In this document: positions 35,649 through 45,312 of the stretch, piece after piece
How the letters are laid out: every line of letters starts with the position of its first letter
Numbering within the stretch: position 1 is the first letter of the stretch
NCBI RefSeq assembly: GCF_000160035.2
Contig: NZ_KI535368.1
Span: forward strand, 124,001-188,000
Direction of reading: 5' to 3'
Source of the DNA: Catonella morbi ATCC 51271
Lineage (GTDB): Bacteria > Bacillota > Clostridia > Lachnospirales > Lachnospiraceae
DNA: 64,000 bases
Notes under the pieces: generated by a model
What the model was told of the DNA's origin: nothing
Seen by the model: only the letters and a program-made list of their open reading frames with translations
Database searches by the model: none
Translations under genes and position numbers: made by a program

Positions 35649-36070
35649 TTAATTTGGTATATGCAGTAATAGATACAAATGTGATTGTATCTGCACTTAT
35701 AACGAAAAATCCTGAATCTGCTACGATAAAAGTTTTGGAGGCTGTTTTATATGGAGATATCACTCCTTTGTACCATTTGGATATTATTAATGAATATCAG
35801 GAGGTGCTTCATAGAAGTAAATTTAAAATTTCAGATGCAGTAATAAAGAAAATAATTGGTGCTATAATACAATATGGAGTAGAAGTATTTCCAAAGCCAA
35901 CAGGAGAAATTTTAATAGATATGGATGATTTAATATTTTATGAGGTGGCTATGGAAAAGCGGGATGATAACTCATATTTAGTTACCGGAAATCAGAAACA
36001 TTACCCAATTAAAGATTTTATTGTGACACCTGGTGAAATGGTTGATATACTTGGTGAAAGTAAAAAATAA
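35645..36070 (+). CDS. PIN-domain toxin (putative RNase)
   Basis: A 141-residue PIN-domain protein of the COG1569 type. The start AVIDTNVIVSALITKNPES carries the first acidic catalytic residue and the conserved N. The second acidic region is EYQEVLHR, and the third is KRDDNSYLVTGNQKHYP, where D and N side chains complete the metal site. PIN toxins cleave RNA when freed from the antitoxin. The start is a GTG within the antitoxin stop; TTG 35654 is an alternative. The module stands between two unrelated exporter operons. Confidence 0.85.
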   Translation: MINLVYAVIDTNVIVSALITKNPESATIKVLEAVLYGDITPLYHLDIINEYQEVLHRSKFKISDAVIKKIIGAIIQYGVEVFPKPTGEILIDMDDLIFYEVAMEKRDDNSYLVTGNQKHYPIKDFIVTPGEMVDILGESKK

Positions 36071-36083
36071 TTAAGGAAAACTT

Positions 36084-37049
36084 ATGAAAGAAATTTTAAC
36101 AGTAAAAAATCTTACAAAAGAATATTTTGTAAAAACAGGTAAAGAAACCGTAAAAGTAATAAAGGGCATAGATTTAAGCATAACAGAAGGTGAAAAAGTC
36201 GGTTATGTAGGACTTAACGGAGCAGGCAAATCTACTACCATAAAGATGCTTACAGGTCTTATCAAACCTACAGGTGGTGAGATTAGTATACTTGGTTTCA
36301 ATCCTTTTGAAGAAAGAAAAAACTATGTGGAGAATATAGGGGTAATATTTGGACAGAGAAACCAGTTGTTCTGGGATTTAAGAGTGGAAGATTCTTTCAT
36401 ATTTAATAAAAGCCTGTATAAGCTGTCGGATAAGACCTACAAAGACAGACTGCAATTTCTGAATGAATATACAGATATTGCACCGCTTATGAAAAAGAGA
36501 GTTCTGGAGCTTTCTTTAGGGCAGAAGATGAAATGTAACATAGCCTTATCTCTGCTGCATTCTCCGAAAATTTTATTCTTAGATGAAGCAACCATAGGCT
36601 TAGACCTTATAGTTAAAAATGAAATCAAAAAACTCTTAAACGAGGTAAACAGAGAGTTTAATACAACTATGCTGTTTACCTCACATGACATGAAAGATAT
36701 AGAAGATGTATGTGAAAGAATTATCATTCTTGAAAAGGGAAATATTCTTCACGATTTACCATTAAAGGACTTTAGAAAGCTCTATGGCGGTACAAAGAAT
36801 GTAAGACTTTTACTGGAAAGTAAAACTGATTTAGACAAAATAATTTATTTATTTGAACAGAAATGGGCAAATAAATTTATGAATTTTGGCACTGACAGGG
36901 GAGAAAATTCTATAAATTTTTCATTTAATGAAGAAAAAATAAATATTTTTGAAATTATGGAAGAATTAAAAAATGAAGGAATAAAGCCTACAGATTTCAC
37001 GATAAACAGTGACAGTTTGGAGGATATAATAAGGGGAATATATAGATGA
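36084..37049 (+). CDS. ABC-2 exporter ATPase
   Basis: A 321-residue ATPase with Walker A (GLNGAGKSTTIKMLTGL near residue 43), a Q-loop (VIFGQRNQLFWDL), the signature ELSLGQKMKCNIALSLL (a variant LSxGQ), Walker B (ILFLDEATIGLD), and an H-loop (FTSHDMKDIED). A C-terminal regulatory domain follows. Together with the next two genes it forms a three-component exporter of the DUF990 (ABC-2 family transporter) kind, with two different permeases. The substrate is unknown. The four-base overlap with the first permease indicates coupling. Confidence 0.88.
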   Translation: MKEILTVKNLTKEYFVKTGKETVKVIKGIDLSITEGEKVGYVGLNGAGKSTTIKMLTGLIKPTGGEISILGFNPFEERKNYVENIGVIFGQRNQLFWDLRVEDSFIFNKSLYKLSDKTYKDRLQFLNEYTDIAPLMKKRVLELSLGQKMKCNIALSLLHSPKILFLDEATIGLDLIVKNEIKKLLNEVNREFNTTMLFTSHDMKDIEDVCERIIILEKGNILHDLPLKDFRKLYGGTKNVRLLLESKTDLDKIIYLFEQKWANKFMNFGTDRGENSINFSFNEEKINIFEIMEELKNEGIKPTDFTINSDSLEDIIRGIYR

Positions 37050-37837
37050 GCCTGTTAGTTAAGTTAGAAAAATACCTGTCAGTTATGGCTATTTCCATAA
37101 AAGCAAGCTCAGCTTACAAAATAAAGCTGTTTTTCTATGCCCTTACAGGCATAACTCAATTTATAAGCTATTATTACCTGTGGAGTTCCTTGTATAGCGG
37201 GGAGCGTGAATATAATGGCTTTACGGGCGAAACCATTCTCACCTATTTTGTGGTATCATTTCTGATTCAGAGCATTATTCCGAGGTGGATTGCTATGGAA
37301 ATAGGCTGGGGAGTTAAAAGAGGAGAAATTATCAACGTCTTCCTAAAACCGCTTGGCTTTAGGACATATTATCTGTTATATGCTTTCGGAGATGTGATAT
37401 TTACCCTAATATTTATGGGCTTGCCTATAATACTTATCGCATTGTTCAGTACTTCTTTAGTACCTTGCGAAAATATTTTGTTATTTATATTAGTTTTAAT
37501 TTTAAGCTATGGCATAGCCTTTAACCTTTTTTATCTTGTGGGACTGGTAAGCTTTGTGACAACTAATATCTGGGGAATATTTCTGACCTTTGACCTTGTA
37601 AATTTATTTTTGTCAGGAGCCTTGCTTCCGATTAAATTTATGCCGGAATGGCTGATAATGATTACAAAGATACTTCCATTCAGGTATGTTGTAGACTTTC
37701 CGATTTCCGTATGGCTTACGGGAAAGGCTGATATTTATGAGATTCTTGTTCAAATTATGTGGTTTATTTTTCTTTGCATATTCACAAAAATTGTATACAA
37801 GAGGGCTATTTCAAAGTTAGATATTTTTGGAGGCTGA
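37046..37837 (+). CDS. ABC-2 exporter permease 1
   Basis: A 263-residue, six-helix membrane protein resembling PF06182-like permeases (SLYSGEREYNGFTGETILTY near residue 50; WGVKRGEIINVFLKPLGFR near 90, the typical cytosolic loop; LLPIKFMPEWLIMITKILPF near 190). It pairs with the next gene as a heterodimeric channel. The start overlaps the ATPase by four bases and the stop ends one base before the next ATG. Confidence 0.87.
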   Translation: MSLLVKLEKYLSVMAISIKASSAYKIKLFFYALTGITQFISYYYLWSSLYSGEREYNGFTGETILTYFVVSFLIQSIIPRWIAMEIGWGVKRGEIINVFLKPLGFRTYYLLYAFGDVIFTLIFMGLPIILIALFSTSLVPCENILLFILVLILSYGIAFNLFYLVGLVSFVTTNIWGIFLTFDLVNLFLSGALLPIKFMPEWLIMITKILPFRYVVDFPISVWLTGKADIYEILVQIMWFIFLCIFTKIVYKRAISKLDIFGG

Positions 37838-37838
37838 G

Positions 37839-38603
37839 ATGGGAATTTATATAAAATTATTTTTTACAAAGCTGTCCATGCTTAAAATGTATAAAAAAGA
37901 TTTTTACTTAGGACTTCTTTCCTGCATAATAAAAGCAGTAATAAGCATTTTTTTGATCGAATTCATATTAACTAATTTTAGCCTTGTGGGAGGTCTTGAA
38001 AGTGAGAAAGCAGCTTATCTGTATTTCCTTATAGTTTTTATTCAGGCTGTATCGTGGATGCTTTTGCCGGGAATTATCGGTTTTACAGGTATATACATAA
38101 GAGATGCGGAGCTTGATATGGTGCTTTTGAAACCGGTAAATAAGTTGGTTTATATAATTTTTGAAAATATAGACATAAAAGAATTTCCGAATGTAACAGT
38201 AAATCTTGTGATTTTTATTATATCAATCATTAGGCTTAACTGTGGTTTATTTATAAGTATAATGCTGTTTTTATCAGTATTTCCGGGAGTGATTATAATA
38301 TTCTCTCTTTGTCTTTTAATTAATATTTTAGGTTTTAGATATAAGGATACACTTATGCCTATTAAATTTCTGTTTTCACTGGTTGATATGTGCAAATATC
38401 CCCTGACTGTTTATAATCCGGTGATAAGATTTATATTTACAGTTATAATTCCTGTTGGTTTTATCAGTTATTTTCCGATTATTCAGATAAAAAATATAGC
38501 CTGGATATTTGCATTGGGTATAGCGGTCTCAGGTGTATTTTTGATTGTTTCTGTGTGTTTGTTTGAAAAAGCATTTAGGTTGTATGAAAGTACAGGTTCT
38601 TAG
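37839..38603 (+). CDS. ABC-2 exporter permease 2
   Basis: A 254-residue membrane protein with about six helices (YIRDAELDMVLLKPVNKL is the conserved loop), the second permease of the three-gene exporter. ATG 37839 follows GGAGG at 37829-37833; an upstream TTG lacks support. It is followed by a 245-base gap that contains repeat family A acting between convergent genes. Confidence 0.86.
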   Translation: MGIYIKLFFTKLSMLKMYKKDFYLGLLSCIIKAVISIFLIEFILTNFSLVGGLESEKAAYLYFLIVFIQAVSWMLLPGIIGFTGIYIRDAELDMVLLKPVNKLVYIIFENIDIKEFPNVTVNLVIFIISIIRLNCGLFISIMLFLSVFPGVIIIFSLCLLINILGFRYKDTLMPIKFLFSLVDMCKYPLTVYNPVIRFIFTVIIPVGFISYFPIIQIKNIAWIFALGIAVSGVFLIVSVCLFEKAFRLYESTGS

Positions 38604-38718
38604 AAAGAAGAGATAATTGGAAATAAGATAAACAGCTCCTACCTCACTTTTGGGATAAAAACCGTCGAATAGTTAAAATTGAAATGGAGATAGAATAAAA
38701 AGCTATAATAGTATATAA

Positions 38719-38809
38719 ATAGAGCTGAATGATAGATTCCTAAGCGAGCGCATTAGGTTTTTCGCAGAAAAACCGGAGCGAGTCTGGAAATACTATCATT
38801 CAGCTCTAT
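38719..38809 (+). repeat. Structured repeat family A, second full copy
   Basis: A perfect 17-bp outer stem (38719-38735 with 38793-38809) encloses CCTAAGCGAGCGCATTAGG, an inner hairpin GGTTTTT (38756-38762) with AAAAACC (38768-38774), and GGAGCGAGTCTGGAAA. Compared with the copy at 161-251 the two cores are almost unchanged, while both stems differ yet still pair. It lies between converging genes and may also serve as a two-way terminator. Confidence 0.75.
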
Positions 38810-38848
38810 ATTTTTAGCTATTTACATAATTTTGAAAGACCGGTTGTT

Positions 38849-40123
38849 TTATCTCCACACAAACCATATAAACAGATATCCCGCCACAACAGCAGCAACT
38901 GTAAACGGAAGTCCTATCTTCATAAAGTCCTTAAATGAAACCTCATAGCCTTCCTTGCGAAGAAGTCCGATACCTGCTATATTTGCAGAAGCACCTATAG
39001 GAGTGATATTACCTCCGAGGGTAGCACCCACAAGCAGACCAAAGAAAAGAAGATAAGGCGCAATTCCCATTTCATTGGAAACACTTGCAATTACAGGCAG
39101 CATAGTAGCCACATAAGGAATATTATCTACAAAAGCAGAAATGAGGACAGAACCCCACACTATAATAGTAAAAAGCAGCAAGACATTGCCACCGCCCATA
39201 TGAGCAATGATATCAGCAAGGTCTGTAATTATCCCCTGCTCCTGAATGCCGCCGATTACAGTAAAAAGACCCGCAAGGAGTGCCATGGTAGCATAATCTA
39301 CATTCTTTATATTCTCAACCATAGTATCTTTATCTTTGGTAGCAAGGTATTCCCAAACCACACAGACAACTCCCCAAACCATACAAATTACACCGTTTGT
39401 TATTTCAGGCTTATCAGGAATGAAAGAAGCCGCTATAAGAAAAACAATATGTCCTACCATTGCTATGGTTGGTATATAATCCTTTACCTCAGTATGTTCA
39501 TCAGAAGATACAGGCATAGTATCTTTACGGAATAAGAACATCATAATAGGAATTGTAAAAAGTGCTCCAAGCTCAACAGCAAAGAAGATTCCAAGCTTAC
39601 CGTTCATAAAGAAGAAGTCCATAAAGTCCATCTTAGCCGCACCTGCAAGCATAATAGAGGTGGTATCACCTACAAGGGTTGCCGCTCCCTGGAGGTTTGA
39701 AGATACTGCTATGGAAATTATCATGGCAACAGGTGAAATCTTTAGCTTTTTACAGATAGCAAGAGCAACCGGAGCAACCATATATACTGTAGCAACATTG
39801 TCTATAAAGGCTGAAATTATGCCTGAAAAAAGAGACATAAAAATAGTAGTCCACATTACATTTGGGGAAAGATTAAGTATATGATTGGCAATAAGGTTAG
39901 GCATTTTGGATTGAATAAAATAATCTACAATGATTACCGTACCAAAGATCATAAGTAAGATATTCCAGTCTATGACATGGGCGAGGTCTCCAAATGGAAG
40001 TACACCTACAGCTAAAAATATGGCTGCCGTTGTACAGGCTATCCAAGGACGCCACTTTGCCGGAAGGAATATCATAAGGGCATACATAATGACAAAGAGT
40101 ATGATTGCGATTGTTTTTAACAT
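38849..40123 (-). CDS. SLC13/ArsB-type permease
   Basis: A 424-residue, highly hydrophobic inner-membrane transporter of the ion-transporter (ArsB/NhaD/SLC13) superfamily, with about 11 helices in two inverted halves. Each half carries the SAFIDN-type motif: SGIISAFIDNVATVYMVAPV and SVLISAFVDNIPYVATMLPV, plus LGGNITPIGASANIAG. These bind anion and sodium in the family. The substrate (arsenite, dicarboxylate or sodium/proton) cannot be decided; no ars genes are near. AGGAG precedes ATG 40123; the longer frame from 40159 is unlikely. Confidence 0.85.
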   Translation of the reverse strand: MLKTIAIILFVIMYALMIFLPAKWRPWIACTTAAIFLAVGVLPFGDLAHVIDWNILLMIFGTVIIVDYFIQSKMPNLIANHILNLSPNVMWTTIFMSLFSGIISAFIDNVATVYMVAPVALAICKKLKISPVAMIISIAVSSNLQGAATLVGDTTSIMLAGAAKMDFMDFFFMNGKLGIFFAVELGALFTIPIMMFLFRKDTMPVSSDEHTEVKDYIPTIAMVGHIVFLIAASFIPDKPEITNGVICMVWGVVCVVWEYLATKDKDTMVENIKNVDYATMALLAGLFTVIGGIQEQGIITDLADIIAHMGGGNVLLLFTIIVWGSVLISAFVDNIPYVATMLPVIASVSNEMGIAPYLLFFGLLVGATLGGNITPIGASANIAGIGLLRKEGYEVSFKDFMKIGLPFTVAAVVAGYLFIWFVWR

Positions 40124-40224
40124 GTAAACTCCTTTAATAACTATAATAAAAAATATCATCTAAGTATAATACACTATGAAGGTATTAGCTTGCAATATAT
40201 TTCACTGAAAAATTATTATTTATG

Positions 40225-40253
40225 TTTACAAACACACTTCCATCCATTATAAT
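40225..40253 (+). promoter_or_regulatory. Promoter of the comM-dprA-topA cluster
   Basis: TTTACA (40225-40230), a 17-base spacer, TATAAT (40248-40253). This gives a leader of about 34 bases before comM. A second TATAAT touches the start codon (40288-40293). Confidence 0.65.
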
Positions 40254-40293
40254 TGTTTTGACTATTTCTTAAATTTACTAAAACTAATATAAT

Positions 40294-41823
40294 ATGTTTT
40301 CTAGTGTAAAAAGTGTTGCCTTATCCGGCATCAACGGAATTATTACCAATGTAGAGGCTGATATCAGGAATGGACTTCCGGCATTTAATATGGTGGGATT
40401 TCTTTCTACCCAGGTAAGAGAATCCGGTGAAAGGGTAAGGGCGGCTATTCTTAATTCGGGCTTTTATTTAGAGCCAAAGCGAATCCTTGTAAATATATCC
40501 CCGGCAGATATTAAAAAAGACGGAACCTCATTTGACCTTGCAGTGGCAATAGCTGTTCTTGCTGCTCAGATGGGCTTTGATAATGAGTATTTGAAAGAAA
40601 CAGCCTTTGTAGGCGAGCTTAGCCTTAATGGAGAGGCTAAGTCCGTAAATGGCGTGCTGCCTATGGTTTGTGCCGCAAAAGATGCGGGAATCAAAAGATT
40701 TGTACTTCCCGTGACTAATTACAGAGAGGCAAAACTGGTTGAAGGAATTGAAATAATCGGAGTGGAAAGCCTTGCCGAAACAGTAGAGATTGTACAAAAT
40801 AAAATTGTTAAAGGCAGAGAAATCGAAGAAATATTAAACTTAGGTGAAGATATAAAGCTGCCCGATTTTTCGGAAGTGCATGGACAGGAAGGGATAAAAA
40901 GGGCTATTGAGATAGCGGTCAGCGGTATGCATAACATACTTATGATAGGACAGGCCGGTTCAGGGAAAAGTATGCTGGCAAGCCGTATTCCGTCTATAAT
41001 GCCGCCTATGTCTGTAGATGAAAGCCTTGAAGTGACTAAGATATACAGTATATCGGGGCTGCTTGATGAAGGGAGAGGACTTATCGAAACGAGACCGTTC
41101 AGGTCGCCGCATAATTCCATATCCCTGCCGGCACTTGCAGGCGGTGGAAGCAAGGTGAGAGCGGGGGAGATAAGCCTTGCCCACAATGGAGTGTTATTTT
41201 TGGACGAGTTGCCTGAATTTAACCGTCAGACCATAGAGGTGCTCAGACAGCCTCTTGAGGAAAAGAAGATAACCATTGGCAGGATAAACGGTACAGCCAC
41301 TTATCCGGCGGATTTTCTTTTGGCAGCGGCTATGAATCCCTGCAAATGCGGATTCTACCCGGATAGAAAACTTTGTCATTGTAATGAGGTACAGATAAAA
41401 AATTACCTTTCAAGAGTCAGCAGACCTTTAATAGACCGTTTTGACATAGTGGCAGAAGTTAAAAGAATAAGCTTTGCCAGCATATTTGAAAAAGAAGAAA
41501 AAGAAGCGGAAAATTCTGAAGATATCAGGAAACGTGTCTGTGCTGCCAGAGACATTCAGGAAGAAAGGTTTAAGAATGAAGGAATTCATTTTAATTCTCA
41601 GATGGATTCTAAAATGACAGATGAATTCTGCAAGATAGATTCAAAGACCAAGAGGCTTCTTGAAGAGGCCTATAAAAATATAAATTTGAGCCTCAGAGGC
41701 TACTACAGGGTGCTTAAAGTAGCCAGAACCATAGCGGATATGAGGGAAAAAAGAGAGGTTACGGAACTTGAAGCTGCGGAGGCTATCCATTACAGAGAGA
41801 TGATTGAGAGGTTCTGGGGATGA
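40294..41823 (+). CDS. comM: ComM/YifB family AAA ATPase (Mg-chelatase-like)
   Basis: A 509-residue protein. The N-terminal domain (about 1-170, starting FSSVKSVALSGINGIITNVE) is of the Lon-protease-like fold. Next come the AAA core with Walker A (GQAGSGKSMLASRIP from about 216), Walker B (VLFLDELPEF), a cysteine-containing insert (NPCKCGFYPDRKLCHCNE), and the arginine finger region LIDRFD. ComM is a hexameric branch-migration helicase that helps integrate transforming DNA, which fits the adjoining dprA. No Shine-Dalgarno site precedes the ATG, though the N-terminal match to the family fixes the start. It overlaps dprA by four bases. Confidence 0.92.
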   Translation: MFSSVKSVALSGINGIITNVEADIRNGLPAFNMVGFLSTQVRESGERVRAAILNSGFYLEPKRILVNISPADIKKDGTSFDLAVAIAVLAAQMGFDNEYLKETAFVGELSLNGEAKSVNGVLPMVCAAKDAGIKRFVLPVTNYREAKLVEGIEIIGVESLAETVEIVQNKIVKGREIEEILNLGEDIKLPDFSEVHGQEGIKRAIEIAVSGMHNILMIGQAGSGKSMLASRIPSIMPPMSVDESLEVTKIYSISGLLDEGRGLIETRPFRSPHNSISLPALAGGGSKVRAGEISLAHNGVLFLDELPEFNRQTIEVLRQPLEEKKITIGRINGTATYPADFLLAAAMNPCKCGFYPDRKLCHCNEVQIKNYLSRVSRPLIDRFDIVAEVKRISFASIFEKEEKEAENSEDIRKRVCAARDIQEERFKNEGIHFNSQMDSKMTDEFCKIDSKTKRLLEEAYKNINLSLRGYYRVLKVARTIADMREKREVTELEAAEAIHYREMIERFWG

Positions 41824-42920
41824 GAGAAGAATTACTTATGTTCTGGCTCTCCCTGGAAGGGCATGTAGCAAAGATAAAATATGACATACTGGTGGCAAAT
41901 TATGGAAGTCTGGCAGAAGCCTATGAAGCGGTAAGTAAAGGAAAATGCCTTAAACTTAAAGGTTTGGGTGATAAACTTTTAGAAAGACTGAAAAAACTGT
42001 CTGATAAGTCGGAGATTGAAGAAAAATATGAATGTATGAAGGATAAGGGAGTGAAATATTCCCATTATTTTAATAAAGACTATCCGGATAAGCTAAGAAA
42101 TATATGCTCAGCACCGATAGGACTCTTTTATAAGGGCAGCTTACCGGATAATGAAGAAAAAATAATAAGTGTAGTTGGTTCAAGAGATGCTACCGACAAA
42201 GGCCTGTATTATGCTAATAAAATATCTAAGGAACTGTCGGACAGCGGAGTAAGTATAGTAAGCGGTATGGCACTCGGCATAGATTCCTCGGCACATTATG
42301 GTGCTTTACAGGGAAATAAAGGGAAGACCTACGCAGTGCTCGGCTGTGGAGCAGATGTGTGCTATCCGCCCAATAATATAGAACTGTATTTGTCCATTAT
42401 AGAAAAAGGAGGGGTGATTTCTGAATTTCCGCTGGGAACACAGCCTGTGAGGGCTAATTTCCCGCAAAGAAACAGGATAATAAGCGGAATTTCAGACGGA
42501 GTTTTTGTTGTAGAAGCAAGGGATAAAAGCGGAAGTCTGATTACAGCCGATATGGGGCTTGAACAGGGAAAAAATATTTACGCCCTGCCCGGCAGGAGTG
42601 AGGAACCGTTAAGCCGCGGAACCAACAAACTTATCCAGTACGGAGCCAAGCTTGTAAATGAAGCAAAAGATATACTTGAGGACTTTGATTTTCCGATTTT
42701 AAATATAAAACAAGAGTGTTTACAAAATTTAATACTTGAAAGCCATGAAAAAATAGTGTATGCTACCCTCTGTTTAACACCAAAACATATTTCTGAAATT
42801 TTATCTGAGACAGGACTGGATGAAGGTGAACTTTTTAAGGTTCTTCTGGAACTTGAATTTAAGGGATATGTAAGACGGACAAGCTTTGAATATTATATAG
42901 CTGTCCCACTATATTTATGA
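41820..42920 (+). CDS. dprA: DNA-processing protein DprA
   Basis: Loads RecA on incoming single-stranded DNA during natural transformation and is widespread even in non-competent species. The 366 residues have an N-terminal helical (SAM-like) part, the Rossmann-like core with VVGSRDATDKGLYYA, SGMALGIDSSAHYGAL, LGCGADVCYPPNN, FPQRNRIISGISDGVFVVEA, and a C-terminal winged-helix domain. It is coupled to comM and followed by topA after 21 bases, the common Clostridia and Bacillus order. Confidence 0.94.
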   Translation: MREELLMFWLSLEGHVAKIKYDILVANYGSLAEAYEAVSKGKCLKLKGLGDKLLERLKKLSDKSEIEEKYECMKDKGVKYSHYFNKDYPDKLRNICSAPIGLFYKGSLPDNEEKIISVVGSRDATDKGLYYANKISKELSDSGVSIVSGMALGIDSSAHYGALQGNKGKTYAVLGCGADVCYPPNNIELYLSIIEKGGVISEFPLGTQPVRANFPQRNRIISGISDGVFVVEARDKSGSLITADMGLEQGKNIYALPGRSEEPLSRGTNKLIQYGAKLVNEAKDILEDFDFPILNIKQECLQNLILESHEKIVYATLCLTPKHISEILSETGLDEGELFKVLLELEFKGYVRRTSFEYYIAVPLYL

Positions 42921-42941
42921 TGCAGCATTAAAGAGAGGAAG

Positions 42942-45026
42942 ATGAGTATGCCTAAGTATTTGGTAATAGTTGAGTCACCTGCAAAAGCAAAGACAATCAA
43001 AAAATATCTCGGTACGAATTATGAAGTAATAGCGTCCATGGGACATGTAAGGGATTTGCCCAAGAGCCGGATGGGAGTGGATATCGAGAATGACTATGAA
43101 CCAAAGTATATAACCATAAGGGGAAAGGGAGATTTGCTCGCAACTCTTAGGAAGGCGGTAAAGAAGTCGGATAAAGTATATCTGGCGACTGACCCTGACC
43201 GCGAAGGAGAGGCAATTTCCTGGCATTTGGTAAAGGCACTTAAGCTTGAAGAAGGAAAATATAAGAGAATTACCTTTAATGAAATAACAAAGACAGCAGT
43301 GAAAAATGCTATAAAATCTCCGAGAGATATAGATATGAGTCTGGTAGATGCACAGCAGGCGAGAAGAGTACTGGACAGAATGGTGGGCTACAGTATAAGC
43401 CCGCTCCTTTGGAAGAAGGTTAAAAGAGGACTTTCTGCAGGCAGAGTACAGTCCGCAGCTTTAAAACTTATATGTGACAGGGAAGATAAGATAAATGATT
43501 TCATCCCTGAGGAATACTGGACTTTGGATGCGCATTTAACCGCAAAAGGGGTTAAAAAGCCTGTAATAGCCAAGTTTTACGGAGATGAAACCGGTAAACT
43601 TTCCATTACCTCAAAAACTGAGATGGACAAGGTAATGAAAGAGCTTAAGAAGGCAAACTACAAAATTACGGAAATAAAGAACTCTGAGAGAATGAGAAAG
43701 GCTCCGCTTCCTTTTACCACAAGTACATTGCAGCAGGAAGCTTCAAAGAGCCTTAATTTCTCTACCCAAAAAACAATGAGGGTTGCACAGCAGCTCTATG
43801 AAGGCGTGGAGATTAAAGGACAGGGGCTTGTAGGACTTATTTCCTACTTACGTACCGACTCTACCAGAATTTCAGAAGAGGCAGATAAGGCTGCAAGGGA
43901 ATATATAGATAAGGCCTATGGAGAAAAATACTTAGCAGAAGCGGCGGTTTCAAAAGATAAGGGAAAGAAGATTCAGGATGCGCATGAGGCTATCAGGCCT
44001 GCTCATACAGAACTTTCTCCGGTTGTTGTAAAGGAATCTTTGTCAAGAGAGCAGTTCAGACTGTATTCGCTTATCTGGAAACGATTTATTGCAAGCAGGA
44101 TGAAGCCGGCAGTTTATGATATTAAGTCTGTTAAAATATCAGCAGGAAAGTATGTGTTTACGGCTTCCGCATCTAAACTTAAGTTTGATGGATTTATGTC
44201 GGTCTATGTAGAGGCTGACTTTGAAAAAGAGGTGGACAGTATTTCGGCAGGCATTGATGAGAATACCGAGCTTAAATTTGAAAAATTTGACGAAGTTCAG
44301 CATTTTACCCAGCCGCCTGCGCATTTTACGGAGGCTTCTCTTGTAAAGGCTTTGGAAGAGTTGGGGATTGGTCGTCCAAGTACTTATGCACCTACAATTA
44401 CTACAATTATTGCGAGAAGATATGTAGCCAAGGAGAATAAGACTTTATTTGTTACAGAGATTGGCACAGTGGTTAACAGAATAATGAATGCGGCCTTTCC
44501 TGAAATTGTAGATATAAATTTTACTGCCACAATGGAAGAACTTTTGGATAAAGTAGAAGTCGGCGGTATAGAATGGAAGGAAATTGTCAGAAATTTCTAT
44601 CCTGACCTTGAAAAAGAAGTTAAGGCAGAAGAAGAAAATCTTGAAAAAATTGAAATTCAGGATGAGGTTACAGAGGAGATTTGTCCAAATTGCGGAAGAA
44701 ATCTGGTTATTAAATATGGGCCTCATGGTAAATTTCTTGCCTGCCCTGGCTTCCCTGAATGTAAATTTACAAAGCCTTACTTAGAAAAGGTAGGAGTGGA
44801 CTGCCCTGTATGTGGTTCGGATGTCGTTATCAGGAAGACAAAAAAAGGCAGACCTTTTTATTCCTGTGAGAAAAGCCCTGAGTGTGAGTTTATAAGCTGG
44901 CAGAAGCCTTCTGCGGTAAGATGCCCTGATTGTGGGTCTTATACTGTAGAAAAAGGCGGAAAACTTGTATGCTCAAATAAAGAATGCCAAAAAATTGTTA
45001 ATAAACCGATAAAATCAGATAAGTAA
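42942..45026 (+). CDS. topA: DNA topoisomerase I
   Basis: Type IA topoisomerase relaxing negative supercoils. The 694 residues start with the TOPRIM domain (LVIVESPAKAKTIKKYLG; DPDREGEAISWHL). The active-site tyrosine is Tyr302 in LISYLRTDSTRIS. The C-terminus carries three zinc-ribbon motifs with CxxC pairs (EICPNCGRN/LACPGFPEC, DCPVCGSD/SCEKSPEC, RCPDCGSY/VCSNKEC), which bind single-stranded DNA. AGAGAGGAAG precedes the ATG. Confidence 0.96.
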   Translation: MSMPKYLVIVESPAKAKTIKKYLGTNYEVIASMGHVRDLPKSRMGVDIENDYEPKYITIRGKGDLLATLRKAVKKSDKVYLATDPDREGEAISWHLVKALKLEEGKYKRITFNEITKTAVKNAIKSPRDIDMSLVDAQQARRVLDRMVGYSISPLLWKKVKRGLSAGRVQSAALKLICDREDKINDFIPEEYWTLDAHLTAKGVKKPVIAKFYGDETGKLSITSKTEMDKVMKELKKANYKITEIKNSERMRKAPLPFTTSTLQQEASKSLNFSTQKTMRVAQQLYEGVEIKGQGLVGLISYLRTDSTRISEEADKAAREYIDKAYGEKYLAEAAVSKDKGKKIQDAHEAIRPAHTELSPVVVKESLSREQFRLYSLIWKRFIASRMKPAVYDIKSVKISAGKYVFTASASKLKFDGFMSVYVEADFEKEVDSISAGIDENTELKFEKFDEVQHFTQPPAHFTEASLVKALEELGIGRPSTYAPTITTIIARRYVAKENKTLFVTEIGTVVNRIMNAAFPEIVDINFTATMEELLDKVEVGGIEWKEIVRNFYPDLEKEVKAEEENLEKIEIQDEVTEEICPNCGRNLVIKYGPHGKFLACPGFPECKFTKPYLEKVGVDCPVCGSDVVIRKTKKGRPFYSCEKSPECEFISWQKPSAVRCPDCGSYTVEKGGKLVCSNKECQKIVNKPIKSDK

Positions 45027-45312
45027 TGCTTCACAATAGCGTAAAAATACAAAAATAAATTAATAATTTAAACAATTAATTAATTTATCTTGATTATTGG
45101 TACAATTATGTGGTACAATTTCCTTGTACAAAGATATTCGTCCTCAAATCTGCCTCATAAAATAGAATCATAAAAGCTTATAGTTGATTTTGTTTGAAAA
45201 GATAAAACACAGTCTTTTATGTATATTTATTTTATAGGGTAATCGCGAATGTACATAAACTTAAAATTATATCTCAACATTATGATGCGAGAAACATCAG
45301 GAGGGGGCTGAA

